Shown here: in pieces, positions 8,871 through 17,145 of the stretch
How the letters are laid out: each line of letters opens with the position of its first letter
Position numbering within the stretch: the first letter of the stretch is position 1
Assembly (NCBI GenBank): GCA_020627535.1
Contig: JAHDGU010000012.1
Span: forward strand, 104,601 to 168,600
Direction: 5' to 3'
DNA length: 64,000 bases
From: Saprospiraceae bacterium
GTDB lineage: Bacteria > Bacteroidota > Bacteroidia > Chitinophagales > Saprospiraceae
Program-made: the position numbers and the translations under genes
The notes under the pieces: generated by a model
Seen by the model: only the letters and a program-made list of their open reading frames with translations
Told to the model about the DNA's origin: nothing
Database searches by the model: none

Positions 8871-9320
8871 ATGAAATCTATTCTCACATTCGCACTTGTT
8901 CTTTCCAGCGCCTACGTCATGAGCGCTCAGATCTTTACTCCCGTCAAGTGGGACAGTTCTATTGAAAAAGTTGGAGATAATGAGTATGCTCTGACCTTCA
9001 CAGCTATGATTGATGAAGGCTGGTTTGTCTACAGCGCAAATATGAGTGACGAAGGACCGGTTCCTACCACGATAGAATTTGATACAGAATCCGGATGGGA
9101 GCGCAGTGGCAAGATCGGAGAAGAAGGCAAGCTCAAGGAGGGCTACGATGCGCTTTTTGATATGGATGTGAAAAAGTATGCCAATAAGGTGGTCTTCTCT
9201 CAAAAGATCACGACTGATGGCTCGATCGAGGAGATCGAAGGATATCTCACGTATATGACCTGTAACAATGAGAGATGTCTTCCTCCTACCGATGTGGACT
9301 TCACATTTGAGCTGGAGTAG
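8871..9320 (+). CDS. Secreted DsbD N-terminal-domain-like protein
   Basis: A 149-residue exported protein with a signal peptide (1-20, ending MSAQ). The mature part is a single immunoglobulin-like domain of the DsbD-alpha/disulfide-corrector type. It has DEGWFVYSANMSDEGPVPT and the cysteine pair in MTCNNERCLPPTDV near the end, matching the redox motif of DsbD-alpha. It is a stand-alone homologue of the first domain of the next gene, DsbD, 81 bp downstream. It probably receives electrons from that membrane reductase and passes them on in the periplasm. Confidence 0.8.
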   Translation: MKSILTFALVLSSAYVMSAQIFTPVKWDSSIEKVGDNEYALTFTAMIDEGWFVYSANMSDEGPVPTTIEFDTESGWERSGKIGEEGKLKEGYDALFDMDVKKYANKVVFSQKITTDGSIEEIEGYLTYMTCNNERCLPPTDVDFTFELE

Positions 9321-9401
9321 GCTCTGAGCTACAGTATATTTGTCCGAAAGGACTAGACCTATGATATCGAGTACGACTCGAGTCATCACCCATCCAATGC
9401 T

Positions 9402-11504
9402 ATGAAATCAATCGCACGCACACTGTGTGGCATGCTTCTCGTATGCATCTCACACTTCACTTACGGCCAAGTAGATAATCCTGTAAGTTGGAAAATCTCC
9501 CTCAACCCTCTCTCAGAGACAGAATATGAAATCGTCTGCGATGCGACGATAGAGGATGGATGGAAACTCTACAGTTCCAATGAAACATGGGATGATGGTC
9601 CGGTGCCTACTTCGATAACTGTCGAATCAACAGACGGTCATGCCATCAAAGGTTCAGTGACTGAATCGGGTAAGTTTGATAAAGTCTTCGACCCCTTTTT
9701 CAATTCGGAGATTACTTCAGTCAAAAAGAAAGCGCAGTTTAGGCAAGTAGTGAGTGTAAAGGATCTGGACAATCCGATAAAGGGATTTGTAAGCTGGATG
9801 GTTTGTAATGATGAAACTTGTAAGCCTCCTACGGACAAAGAGTTCAGTCTTACTCCTGGACAGGGAGCTCAGTCCGCAAAAGAGGATAAGAAAGAGCCAA
9901 TTTCGAGAGGTTTTACCCAAGACCCAGAAGTCCTTACTTGGGAGTATCATCCTGATCACCCGCATGCGAGATTTGATGGTGACAAGACCATCTCTCAAGG
10001 GATACCAAATATGCAGAAGACCTACGTAGAGCCACTGGCTGACTGCGGAGAAGAGAATCTGGGCGGGAAAAAGAATCTGTTGTTGACATTTATTGGTGGT
10101 TTTGCGGGAGGCTTGATTGCCTTGCTTACACCTTGTGTATTTCCGATGATACCCTTGACAGTGAGCTTCTTTACCAAAGGAAGTAAGGATCGTGCATCTG
10201 GGATCAAAAATGGTTTGATTTATGGTCTATCAATCATTGGGATATATGTGGCCATCGGATTGATCATCACAGCTTTCTTTGGAGCAACAGCCTTGCAGGC
10301 TTTGTCCACGAGCTGGATCGCCAATACACTCTTTTTTGTCCTCTTCGTTATTTTCGCATTTAGCTTCTTTGGCTTTTACGAGATCACCCTGCCAAGTAGT
10401 TGGACGACCAAATCTGATAGTATGGCTAGCAAAGGTGGTTTGATTGGAATTTTCTTCATGGCCTTCACCCTTGCTCTCGTGAGTTTCTCATGTACCGGTC
10501 CAATTATCGGAACGGCACTGGTGCAGTCGGCAACGAGCAAGATCGGTCCGGCTGTCGTGATGCTAGGATTCTCCACTGCATTGGCTCTGCCATTTGGCTT
10601 GTTTGCAGCTTTTCCGGGGTGGCTCAATTCACTTCCAAGATCTGGTGGCTGGATGAACAGCGTGAAAGTGGTCCTTGGATTTGTCGAGCTTGCATTGGCT
10701 CTTAAGTTTTTGTCAGTCGCAGACTTGACCTCGCACTGGGGTTTATTGAAGTACGAATTATTCCTAGGGCTCTGGGTGATCATTTTCGCTGCGACCACAG
10801 CTTATCTCTTAGGATTTATCAAGTTTCCACATGACAGCCCTAAAGTAAAGATGTCTCCAACGAGGTGGATTTTTGCGGCACTATTTGCAGCCTTTACGGT
10901 CTACTTAGCACTAGGGTTTAGTGTCAACAAGCGTACAGGAAACTACAATACGCCAAAGCTAATGAGCGGCCTCCTCCCACCGGCCAATTACAATTGGTTT
11001 CTACCTCCAGGCAAGGTGAATGAAACGATCAAGGCACAGTACCCATCCTACAGCAAGTGCGCCAATAATATTAATTGCTTCAAGGATTACTCAGAAGGAT
11101 TGGCTTATGCCAAAGAGGTGAATAAGCCTGTATTCATAGACTTCACGGGACATGGCTGTGTCAATTGTCGCAAGGTTGAAGACTCGCATTGGATCCAGCC
11201 TCAAGTTTGGCAGAAGCTCAATGATGATATGGTCTTGATCTCGCTGTACACAGATGATCGAAAGAAGCTGAAGAAGCGACTTGTCTCAAAGAATACAGGC
11301 ACAAAAATTCGCAACGAAGGAAATCTATGGGCAGAGTTTCAGATCGAAAATTTTGATCAGAATTCTCAGCCTCTGTATGTCATAATGAATACAGACGAGG
11401 AGGTGATAGCCTCTCCCAAAAGCTATGAAGCTGACGAATCATGGGAGGAATATCTCGCCTATGTCAAGTGCGGTTATGACAATGCTCGTCAGACGATGAG
11501 GTAG
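9402..11504 (+). CDS. dsbD: Thiol:disulfide interchange protein DsbD
   Basis: A 700-residue three-part protein that carries electrons from cytoplasmic thioredoxin to the periplasm. In order: signal peptide (1-22); DsbD-alpha domain with cysteines in MVCNDETCKPPTD (near 135-147); eight membrane helices from about 225 to 500 with the redox motifs TPCVFPMIP and SCTGPIIG; and a thioredoxin-like DsbD-gamma domain from about 545 with HGCVNCRK, a CxxC site. All six functional cysteines are present. It supports cytochrome c maturation and disulfide isomerisation. The preceding small gene encodes an extra alpha domain, so the two likely form one pathway. Confidence 0.93.
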   Translation: MKSIARTLCGMLLVCISHFTYGQVDNPVSWKISLNPLSETEYEIVCDATIEDGWKLYSSNETWDDGPVPTSITVESTDGHAIKGSVTESGKFDKVFDPFFNSEITSVKKKAQFRQVVSVKDLDNPIKGFVSWMVCNDETCKPPTDKEFSLTPGQGAQSAKEDKKEPISRGFTQDPEVLTWEYHPDHPHARFDGDKTISQGIPNMQKTYVEPLADCGEENLGGKKNLLLTFIGGFAGGLIALLTPCVFPMIPLTVSFFTKGSKDRASGIKNGLIYGLSIIGIYVAIGLIITAFFGATALQALSTSWIANTLFFVLFVIFAFSFFGFYEITLPSSWTTKSDSMASKGGLIGIFFMAFTLALVSFSCTGPIIGTALVQSATSKIGPAVVMLGFSTALALPFGLFAAFPGWLNSLPRSGGWMNSVKVVLGFVELALALKFLSVADLTSHWGLLKYELFLGLWVIIFAATTAYLLGFIKFPHDSPKVKMSPTRWIFAALFAAFTVYLALGFSVNKRTGNYNTPKLMSGLLPPANYNWFLPPGKVNETIKAQYPSYSKCANNINCFKDYSEGLAYAKEVNKPVFIDFTGHGCVNCRKVEDSHWIQPQVWQKLNDDMVLISLYTDDRKKLKKRLVSKNTGTKIRNEGNLWAEFQIENFDQNSQPLYVIMNTDEEVIASPKSYEADESWEEYLAYVKCGYDNARQTMR

Positions 11505-11525
11505 GCTGTATTACTTGACAGGAGC

Positions 11526-11556
11526 GACAAAAGTCGTTATATTTAGGACAAAAGTC
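11526..11556 (+). promoter_or_regulatory. Twin operator-like repeats upstream of the Xre/RES pair
   Basis: GACAAAAGTC occurs at 11526-11535 and again at 11547-11556, exactly 21 bp apart, two turns of the DNA helix. Each copy is itself an inverted GAC/GTC. Between them is TATATTTAG, close to the Bacteroidota -7 element. The second copy ends 5 bp before the antitoxin ATG. This is the expected place for autoregulation by the toxin-antitoxin complex; binding is inferred. Confidence 0.6.
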
Positions 11557-11561
11557 TCTAT

Positions 11562-11966
11562 ATGTCCATTGCGAGCTACGAATCTAAGTTGTCAGATACA
11601 TTTGAATTGATGCTTATGTCTAGAGAGGGCTTATCAATCGAGCTATTTGTCCAGATTATGTCGTCAAGTCCTTACACACTCAAGCAATGGAGCCAGTTTC
11701 TTCACCTTACGGAGCGAACCATTCAGAGATACAAGAAAGAAGGGCAGAAGTTTGAAGCTCTACAAAGTGAGAGAATCATGGAGATTTCTCGCTTGAGATT
11801 CTATGGTTCAAAGGTATTTGGCTCTGACCGCTTATTTGACGAATGGATGAATTCGAAGATCGTTTCTTTAAGAAATGTGAGACCTGTAACTCTTCTTGAT
11901 AGCTCCTTCGGAATTGATATGATCTATGACACGCTAGGACGTATCGAACATGGCATATTGGCATGA
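11562..11966 (+). CDS. Antitoxin, Xre/MbcA/ParS family (DUF2384)
   Basis: A 134-residue DNA-binding antitoxin. The N-terminal half holds a helix-turn-helix (MSSSPYTLKQWSQFLHLTERTIQRYKKEG, about residues 27-56). The C-terminal half is the DUF2384 toxin-binding domain, with FGSDRLFDEWM, the signature region V(R)PVTLLDSSFGIDMI and the final helix. It overlaps the following RES-domain toxin gene by ATGA (11963-11966), the standard order for this toxin-antitoxin type. It neutralises the toxin and probably represses the operon through the twin repeats upstream. Confidence 0.9.
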   Translation: MSIASYESKLSDTFELMLMSREGLSIELFVQIMSSSPYTLKQWSQFLHLTERTIQRYKKEGQKFEALQSERIMEISRLRFYGSKVFGSDRLFDEWMNSKIVSLRNVRPVTLLDSSFGIDMIYDTLGRIEHGILA

Positions 11967-12421
11967 GGGTTTATTGCTTGACCGGCTTGCGGTACAAGAA
12001 TCAATTGAGTGGTAAGGGGGCTGAAATCTTTGGTGGTCGTTGGAATAGTAAGGGAGTATCAATGGTATATACCAGTGAGAGCAGAGCATTATGCACTGCC
12101 GAAGTTGCAGTGCACGTTCCATTTGGTGTACTTCCCAAGCAGTATTATCTACAGACAATTGAACTGCCGGATCAGTTTATCTTGACACTTAATGAGGATG
12201 CTCTTGGTCAGGACTGGCGGAGTTTTCCGCATCTGCCGAGCACAAAGCGCGTTGGCGACGATTTCGTAAAAAAAAGCAAGTACATGTCACTGAAAGTCCC
12301 TTCAGCCATCGTGCAAGATGAGTACAACTATTTGATCAATGATCAGCACCAAGATTTCCCTCTTGTCAAGCTCATGATGGTAGAGGAATTTCGATTTGAT
12401 CATCGACTCTTTAGAAAGTAG
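11963..12421 (+). CDS. Toxin with RES domain (NAD-degrading type)
   Basis: A 152-residue protein with the RES fold. It has the early Arg-Tyr segment YCLTGLRYKNQLSGKGAEIFGGRWNSKG (residues 3-30) and the YTSESRALCTAEVAVH stretch (about 34-49) with the conserved serine and glutamate. Characterised members of this family break down NAD+ and stop growth. Tyr and Glu-containing core positions appear intact, so it is probably active. It is coupled to the antitoxin by a 4-bp overlap and ends 15 bp before the convergent TetR gene. Such modules move between genomes; here the base composition is slightly AT-richer than around. Confidence 0.9.
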   Translation: MRVYCLTGLRYKNQLSGKGAEIFGGRWNSKGVSMVYTSESRALCTAEVAVHVPFGVLPKQYYLQTIELPDQFILTLNEDALGQDWRSFPHLPSTKRVGDDFVKKSKYMSLKVPSAIVQDEYNYLINDQHQDFPLVKLMMVEEFRFDHRLFRK

Positions 12422-12436
12422 CTAAGCAGTATATTT

Positions 12437-13114
12437 TCAACCCTTTAGCGCTGAGAGCATCAAATGATTAGCGATCTTTTCGAGACGTTGTTTTGGTGCA
12501 TCACTGTAGTCTATGTCAGATAGCCTCGGTAAGTGCTCAGCATAGTAAAGCTGATTGGTGCACATCTCAAAAACTGTGGTACAAAGCGTTCTAGGATAAG
12601 GAAATTTGGGGTTGAGCTGAAGGGCAATTTCAGCAAGCCGCTTGATCATCTGCTTGTATGGCATGAAAAGCCCATGAGCATTCTCCTCGTCGATGTCGTG
12701 GATGTGATAAGACTTGGAGCTCTCTTTCATCATGATCTGCCGTAGCTTTTGCGCATCTATGTAATCCGTCGTTTCTGATTCGTCTGAGGCGTAGATAAGG
12801 CAGTGTATAGCTCGTCGGAGCCGCTCCTCTGGATCATCAATATTGAGCGTGCGCCGCTCCATGAGATAGTTAATCCACTCCCAGTACCAGCAGTTCAGAT
12901 ACAAGAGCAATAGATGCTTATTGGTAAAGTATCTGTAGATGGACACCTCTGAAGAGCCCATGTGCTCAGCACATTTTTTGAAGGTGAATGCCTCAAATCC
13001 GATCGAGTCCATGAGCGCAATGGCAGATGCCAAGAGTCTCTTTCCAAAGGATGTTTCCTGTGGATCTCTCAAGTACAGTTTGTCGGGAAGGAGAAATTTA
13101 AATTCCAAGGACAT
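12437..13114 (-). CDS. TetR/AcrR-family transcriptional regulator
   Basis: A 225-residue repressor. The N-terminal DNA-binding domain covers about residues 22-70, with the recognition part GFEAFTFKKCAEHMGSSEVSIYRYFTNKHLLLLYL. The C-terminal ligand-binding region is helical with no assigned ligand. It is transcribed away from the export operon that starts at 13397. Two identical 15-bp sites lie in the space between (see regulatory entries), so it most likely controls itself and that operon. A -7-like CAAAACTA (complement TAGTTTTG) at 13143-13150 fits its own promoter. Confidence 0.88.
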   Translation of the reverse strand: MSLEFKFLLPDKLYLRDPQETSFGKRLLASAIALMDSIGFEAFTFKKCAEHMGSSEVSIYRYFTNKHLLLLYLNCWYWEWINYLMERRTLNIDDPEERLRRAIHCLIYASDESETTDYIDAQKLRQIMMKESSKSYHIHDIDEENAHGLFMPYKQMIKRLAEIALQLNPKFPYPRTLCTTVFEMCTNQLYYAEHLPRLSDIDYSDAPKQRLEKIANHLMLSALKG

Positions 13115-13142
13115 GGCTGAAAACGTGGTTAACTCAGGTGTG

Positions 13143-13150
13143 CAAAACTA
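13143..13150 (-). promoter_or_regulatory. Probable -7 element of the TetR gene
   Basis: On the minus strand the bases read TAGTTTTG, an exact match to TAnnTTTG, the -7 consensus of the main Bacteroidota sigma factor. It lies about 29 bp upstream of the TetR start codon. Confidence 0.45.
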
Positions 13151-13191
13151 TAGCCAAACACAATATGAAAGTAACTAATATACCATTTTGT

Positions 13192-13206
13192 TTAGTAATA
13201 CTTACA
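13192..13206 (+). promoter_or_regulatory. Predicted TetR operator, copy 1
   Basis: TTAGTAATACTTACA, containing the inverted repeat GTAA-TAC-TTAC, a size and symmetry usual for TetR operators. An identical 15-mer lies 165 bp away at 13357. This copy is 41 bp upstream of the TetR -7 element, on the TetR side of the divergent region. Confidence 0.55.
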
Positions 13207-13356
13207 AGTAGATGGGTGGCTCTGTACAAAGATTATACAGAGTATTGGGCTGATTGATCAACTTTCGCTGTGCAATCACGTTTTGATTGCTCGTGGACGC
13301 AATGGAAATCAGCAAGAGTAAAACAAAATTGTTTCGAAGTAGTTATACAAATAATG

Positions 13357-13375
13357 TTAGTAATACTTACATTTG
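13357..13375 (+). promoter_or_regulatory. Predicted TetR operator, copy 2, overlapping the export-operon promoter
   Basis: The second TTAGTAATACTTACA (13357-13371) overlaps TACATTTG (13368-13375), an exact TAnnTTTG -7 element, 21 bp before the first gene of the export operon. A repressor bound here would block RNA polymerase directly. No clear -33 element is seen. The region between the two operator copies (13207-13356) holds no gene that I can support. Confidence 0.6.
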
Positions 13376-13396
13376 TAGAACATTCAATCAACAGAC

Positions 13397-13675
13397 ATGA
13401 AGATCGTCATCAATAATGCGGCAAAAATTACCAAGAGACCTATACGCTGGCTACGCTGGAAATGCTATCAGCACATGGCGAAGTTTAGAGACATCGACTA
13501 TCTCGAGGTGCATATCCAAGCACATGGTCAACAGCCGACTACCTACTCGGCGGTGGCAAAGCTCGGGGTGCCGGGTCATGACTTGATCGTCAAGACCAAA
13601 AGTGAGCAAGCTACGAGTCTTACCAAGGACTTGTTTGATTCGATACTAAGGGCAGTGCGACGAAATCGCAAGTAA
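13397..13675 (+). CDS. HPF/RaiA-like ribosome-associated protein (tentative)
   Basis: A 92-residue basic protein. The pattern MKIVINNAAKITK, then DIDYLEVHIQAHG, VAKLGVPGHDLIVKTKSEQATSLTKDLFDSILRAVRR resembles the beta-alpha-beta-beta-beta-alpha fold of the hibernation-promoting/RaiA family, where DLYxAID-type helices close the domain. It is first in the TetR-controlled export operon, 40 bp before the ABC transporter, which is an unusual place for such a protein. It lacks the long C-terminal dimerisation domain. Family assignment is moderate. Confidence 0.5.
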   Translation: MKIVINNAAKITKRPIRWLRWKCYQHMAKFRDIDYLEVHIQAHGQQPTTYSAVAKLGVPGHDLIVKTKSEQATSLTKDLFDSILRAVRRNRK

Positions 13676-13715
13676 TTTTCCGATTACTAGAAGATCAAAA
13701 CAAGAAAACCTTTAC

Positions 13716-15362
13716 ATGAACACACCGATCCAGCGATTTCGTCGCCTGCTTCGCGTTGATCGCAAGGACATCACTCAGGTGTATGTCTATGCATTATTCA
13801 ACGGAGTCGTCAATCTGTCCTTACCCCTTGGTATCCAAGCCATCGTCAATCTCATACAGGGTGGCGAAGTGTCCACTTCATGGATGATTCTCGTGGCATT
13901 TGTCATCGGAGGGATAGCACTTACAGGCATCCTGCAGTTGTTACAGCTGCGGATCGTGGAAAACATTGCCCAAAAGATATTTAGCAGAGCCTCTTTTGAG
14001 TTTGCTTATCGCATACCCAATATTCAATACGGTGCACTGCACAACTACTACGCGCCAGAACTAGCCAATCGATTTTTTGATACGATGACGATCCAAAAAG
14101 GATTGCCCAAGATTTTGATTGACTTTAGCTTGGCGCTCTTCCAGATTGTCGTAGGACTCCTGCTTTTGAGTTTTTACCATTCCTTCTTTATCATTTTCAG
14201 TTTTCTGTTGCTGATCTTGATCTGTTTGATTTTCCTTCTCACAGGGCCGGTGGGCCTACGTACGAGTCTCCAGGAGTCTAAGTTCAAGTACAAGATTGCC
14301 TTCTGGCTCGAAGAGATAGCGCGTACCAAGCTGTCTTTCAAACTAGTGGCCAATTCAGACCTCAACCTTCAGACCTCAGACTATCATGTCAATAACTACC
14401 TTGACTCACGGGAGCAGCACTTTCGTGTTCTCATCAGGCAAGGGCTATACCTTATAGGATTCAAAGTCATTATTGCCGCCGGTCTGCTTATCACAGGAAG
14501 TATTCTTGTATTCAATGAGCAGATGAATATCGGTCAGTTTGTCGCCGCAGAGATCATCATCATATTGATCATCTCATCTGTCGAGAAACTCATCAAGTCG
14601 ATGGACAGTATCTATGATGTGCTGACGGCTTTGGAGAAGATTGGTTATGTCACGGACATGCCGCTTGACAGTGATGAGGGCATGGATCTCGGAAGCTTTG
14701 AGCAGGGTATAGACATCTCTATAGATTCCGTGCGCTTTCAGCACCAAGACTCTGCAGAGGATACGCTCTGTGGCCTATCTCTCGATATACCTGCCGAGGA
14801 GTCAGTCTTCATCACAGGTCCATCGAGTGCAGGAAAATCTACCCTACTGCAGCTTCTCTCTCGGGTCATTGATCCCAAGTCAGGGGTGATCAGATTTAAC
14901 GGCCTTCCGGCCAAAAGTCTCAGCCTAGAGGCACTGCGCAGCCATATAGGTTACGCCCTCAGCAACAATGATATCTTCCAAGGCACTGTCATGGAAAACA
15001 TCACCATGAATCGACCAGAAGCTACAGCGGAAAATATCAAGCTAGCCATCGAGATCACAGGACTTGATAAGTACCTCAGTACGGCACCCATGGGTCTCAA
15101 AACCTTGCTTGACCCAGAGGGGAGTACGATTCCGCGCAATATCAAAAATCGCATCATCCTCGCTAGGGCTATCGTGACGATGCCTACCAGATTGATACTA
15201 GAAGATCCACTTGATCACGTCAATCATGAGGAGAAAGAAGAGATCATCAGGAAGCTGACATCAGCTGGTAGACCATGGAAAATCGTCGTGACCAGCGTCG
15301 ATATGCTGTGGAAGAAGTACACAGACAGAACTTATAATATACAGCAAGGCGTCATTGTCTGA
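13716..15362 (+). CDS. ABC transporter, fused permease and degenerate ATPase
   Basis: A 548-residue half transporter: about six membrane helices up to residue 290, then a nucleotide-binding domain from about 333. Walker A is intact (GPSSAGKST, 368-376). Other elements are altered. The LSGGQ signature is replaced by STIPRN (470-475), Walker B reads LILEDP (493-498) with the usual Asp-Glu swapped, and the switch His is replaced (VVTSVDML). HlyD and TolC genes follow, so it belongs to a type I secretion or peptide-efflux operon. It may hydrolyse ATP poorly or need a partner. No peptidase domain is present at the N-terminus. Confidence 0.82.
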   Translation: MNTPIQRFRRLLRVDRKDITQVYVYALFNGVVNLSLPLGIQAIVNLIQGGEVSTSWMILVAFVIGGIALTGILQLLQLRIVENIAQKIFSRASFEFAYRIPNIQYGALHNYYAPELANRFFDTMTIQKGLPKILIDFSLALFQIVVGLLLLSFYHSFFIIFSFLLLILICLIFLLTGPVGLRTSLQESKFKYKIAFWLEEIARTKLSFKLVANSDLNLQTSDYHVNNYLDSREQHFRVLIRQGLYLIGFKVIIAAGLLITGSILVFNEQMNIGQFVAAEIIIILIISSVEKLIKSMDSIYDVLTALEKIGYVTDMPLDSDEGMDLGSFEQGIDISIDSVRFQHQDSAEDTLCGLSLDIPAEESVFITGPSSAGKSTLLQLLSRVIDPKSGVIRFNGLPAKSLSLEALRSHIGYALSNNDIFQGTVMENITMNRPEATAENIKLAIEITGLDKYLSTAPMGLKTLLDPEGSTIPRNIKNRIILARAIVTMPTRLILEDPLDHVNHEEKEEIIRKLTSAGRPWKIVVTSVDMLWKKYTDRTYNIQQGVIV

Positions 15363-15382
15363 TCAAGGATAAGAAGAAAACT

Positions 15383-16753
15383 ATGCTCAATATAAGTCCA
15401 CAATCCATCAGTCACAAGGTAGAGCGCAATCGCTACCAGGCCTTCAATAAGCTAGAGAATAGATCAGTTTCCTCAGCTTTGGTTAAGGTCATTGTGATCG
15501 TCTTCTTGATATGTCTTTTTGGGATGTTCTTGCCCTGGACTCAAAACATACGCTCTTACGGCTATGTAACAGCTCTCAGTGCTCAAGATAGACCTCAAGA
15601 GGTACAGGCTATCGTAGGAGGTAGAATTGATCAATGGTTAGCCAACGAAGGTGACTTCGTCATGGCAGGAGATACCATTCTGCTGCTCTCAGAGGCCAAG
15701 GATGAATATCTCGATCCAGAAATTCAAGAACGCACGAAGGCACAGCGGGAGGCCAAGCTCGGCGCAGCAGAGTCATATTCTCAAAAAGCACAACAGATCT
15801 CCCAGCAGATCACAGCACTCAATCAAAACTTCGAGAACAAGCTTGCGCAAAATGAGCTTGCGATCCGACAGACTAAGTTGAAAATCAGCACAGATAGCCT
15901 AGAGCTCATTGCTGCTGAGCTTCTTGTACAAAACAGTGACAACCAATTCAAACGATCGCAGGAACTCTTTGAGAAGGGAATCAACTCCCGCACCGAACTT
16001 GAGCAGAAAAACAACAAGCTTCAGGATGCAATTGCCAAGACGCAGCTATACGAAAACAAGATACTCGAGCATCGTGCGGAGATCGAAAACTACAGACAAA
16101 AAGCCCAAGCACTAGAGGCTGAGCGAAGAGAAAAGGTCGCTAAGCTAAGAGGTGAGATCGCCAGTGCACAGAGTGATCAGTACACGGCCTTGGGTGAATC
16201 GGACAAGTTACAGTCTACGATCAACAAGCTCCAGCGACGTCAAGCATCCTTCGCAGTCATCGCTCCGATCAATGGATATGTGACCAAGGCTCTCGTCACT
16301 GGAATCGGGGAGTTGGTCAAAGGTGGTCAGGGTATCTGCACGATCATCCCAGCAGAGTACGACCTTGCAGTGGAGCTCTATGTACGACCGAGAGATATGC
16401 CACTCATCAAGAAGGGCAAACAGGTCAGAATCCTCTTTGATGGATGGCCTGCGATTGTATTCAGTGGCTGGCCAAACAACTCTTTCGGCACCTTTGAAGG
16501 TCAGGTCTACGCCATCGATAATGATATCAGTGACAATGGACTTTACCGCCTACTCGTCGTAGAATCCAATCCTGAGAAACCATGGCCAGAGGAGCTCCGC
16601 ATCGGTGGTGGTGCCAATGGGCTCCTGCTACTCAATCGTGTCCAAGTCTACTACGAGATCTGGCGACAGCTCAATGGATTTCCACCAGACTACTACGACG
16701 AGCCTATCGAAAAGGCCAAAAAATCTAAAGCGCCGATCCGAAAACTCAAGTAA
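15383..16753 (+). CDS. HlyD-family membrane fusion protein
   Basis: A 456-residue periplasmic adaptor anchored by one helix at about 33-52 (SALVKVIVIVFLICLFGMFL). A biotinyl-lipoyl-like half (VQAIVGGRIDQWLANEGDFVMAGDTILLL, about 74-103) is followed by a long coiled coil (about 115-275, rich in Gln, Glu and Lys), the second lipoyl half (FAVIAPINGYVTKALV) and a beta-barrel domain. It bridges the ABC protein to the TolC-type channel. The stop TAA shares its last A with the start ATG of the next gene at 16753. Confidence 0.92.
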   Translation: MLNISPQSISHKVERNRYQAFNKLENRSVSSALVKVIVIVFLICLFGMFLPWTQNIRSYGYVTALSAQDRPQEVQAIVGGRIDQWLANEGDFVMAGDTILLLSEAKDEYLDPEIQERTKAQREAKLGAAESYSQKAQQISQQITALNQNFENKLAQNELAIRQTKLKISTDSLELIAAELLVQNSDNQFKRSQELFEKGINSRTELEQKNNKLQDAIAKTQLYENKILEHRAEIENYRQKAQALEAERREKVAKLRGEIASAQSDQYTALGESDKLQSTINKLQRRQASFAVIAPINGYVTKALVTGIGELVKGGQGICTIIPAEYDLAVELYVRPRDMPLIKKGKQVRILFDGWPAIVFSGWPNNSFGTFEGQVYAIDNDISDNGLYRLLVVESNPEKPWPEELRIGGGANGLLLLNRVQVYYEIWRQLNGFPPDYYDEPIEKAKKSKAPIRKLK

Positions 16754-17145
16754 TGAAGTACTTCAGCAGAAAACTCATACGCCCAGCAGATCTCAATGCA
16801 AACGGTACACTATTCGGGGGTTCACTGCTCAAGTGGATCGATGAAGAGGCAAGTATCTATGCGATGAGTAAGCTCGAAAATCGTGGTGTCGTCACCAAGT
16901 TCATTTCCGAGATAGACTTTGTCAATAGCGCTGAGGCTGGAGATATCGTGGAGATAGGACTAGAGTTTGTAGCTATCGGAAGGACCTCCATTACTTTCAA
17001 GTGCAAGGCGCGATGTCTGTTCAGTAAGAAAGTCATCATCAGCATTGACAAGCTAGTGTTTGTTAAGATCAACGGCAGCGGAAGACCAGAGCCACATGGC
17101 AAGACGATTCACAATCTTGATTTAGCCCACAGAGAGTATTCTTGA
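16753..17145 (+). CDS. Acyl-CoA thioesterase, hotdog fold
   Basis: A 130-residue single hotdog domain of the YciA/BACH type. It shows NANGTLFGGSLLKWIDEEASIYAMS (about residues 16-40), with the conserved Asn and the Asp-Glu on the central helix, followed by FVNSAEAGDIVEIG. Such enzymes cleave acyl-CoA in the cytoplasm. It is inserted between hlyD and tolC genes with 1-bp overlaps on both sides, so it is cotranscribed with the exporter. That could mean the exported compound is acylated or that the thioesterase protects against it; this is inference. Confidence 0.85.
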   Translation: MKYFSRKLIRPADLNANGTLFGGSLLKWIDEEASIYAMSKLENRGVVTKFISEIDFVNSAEAGDIVEIGLEFVAIGRTSITFKCKARCLFSKKVIISIDKLVFVKINGSGRPEPHGKTIHNLDLAHREYS

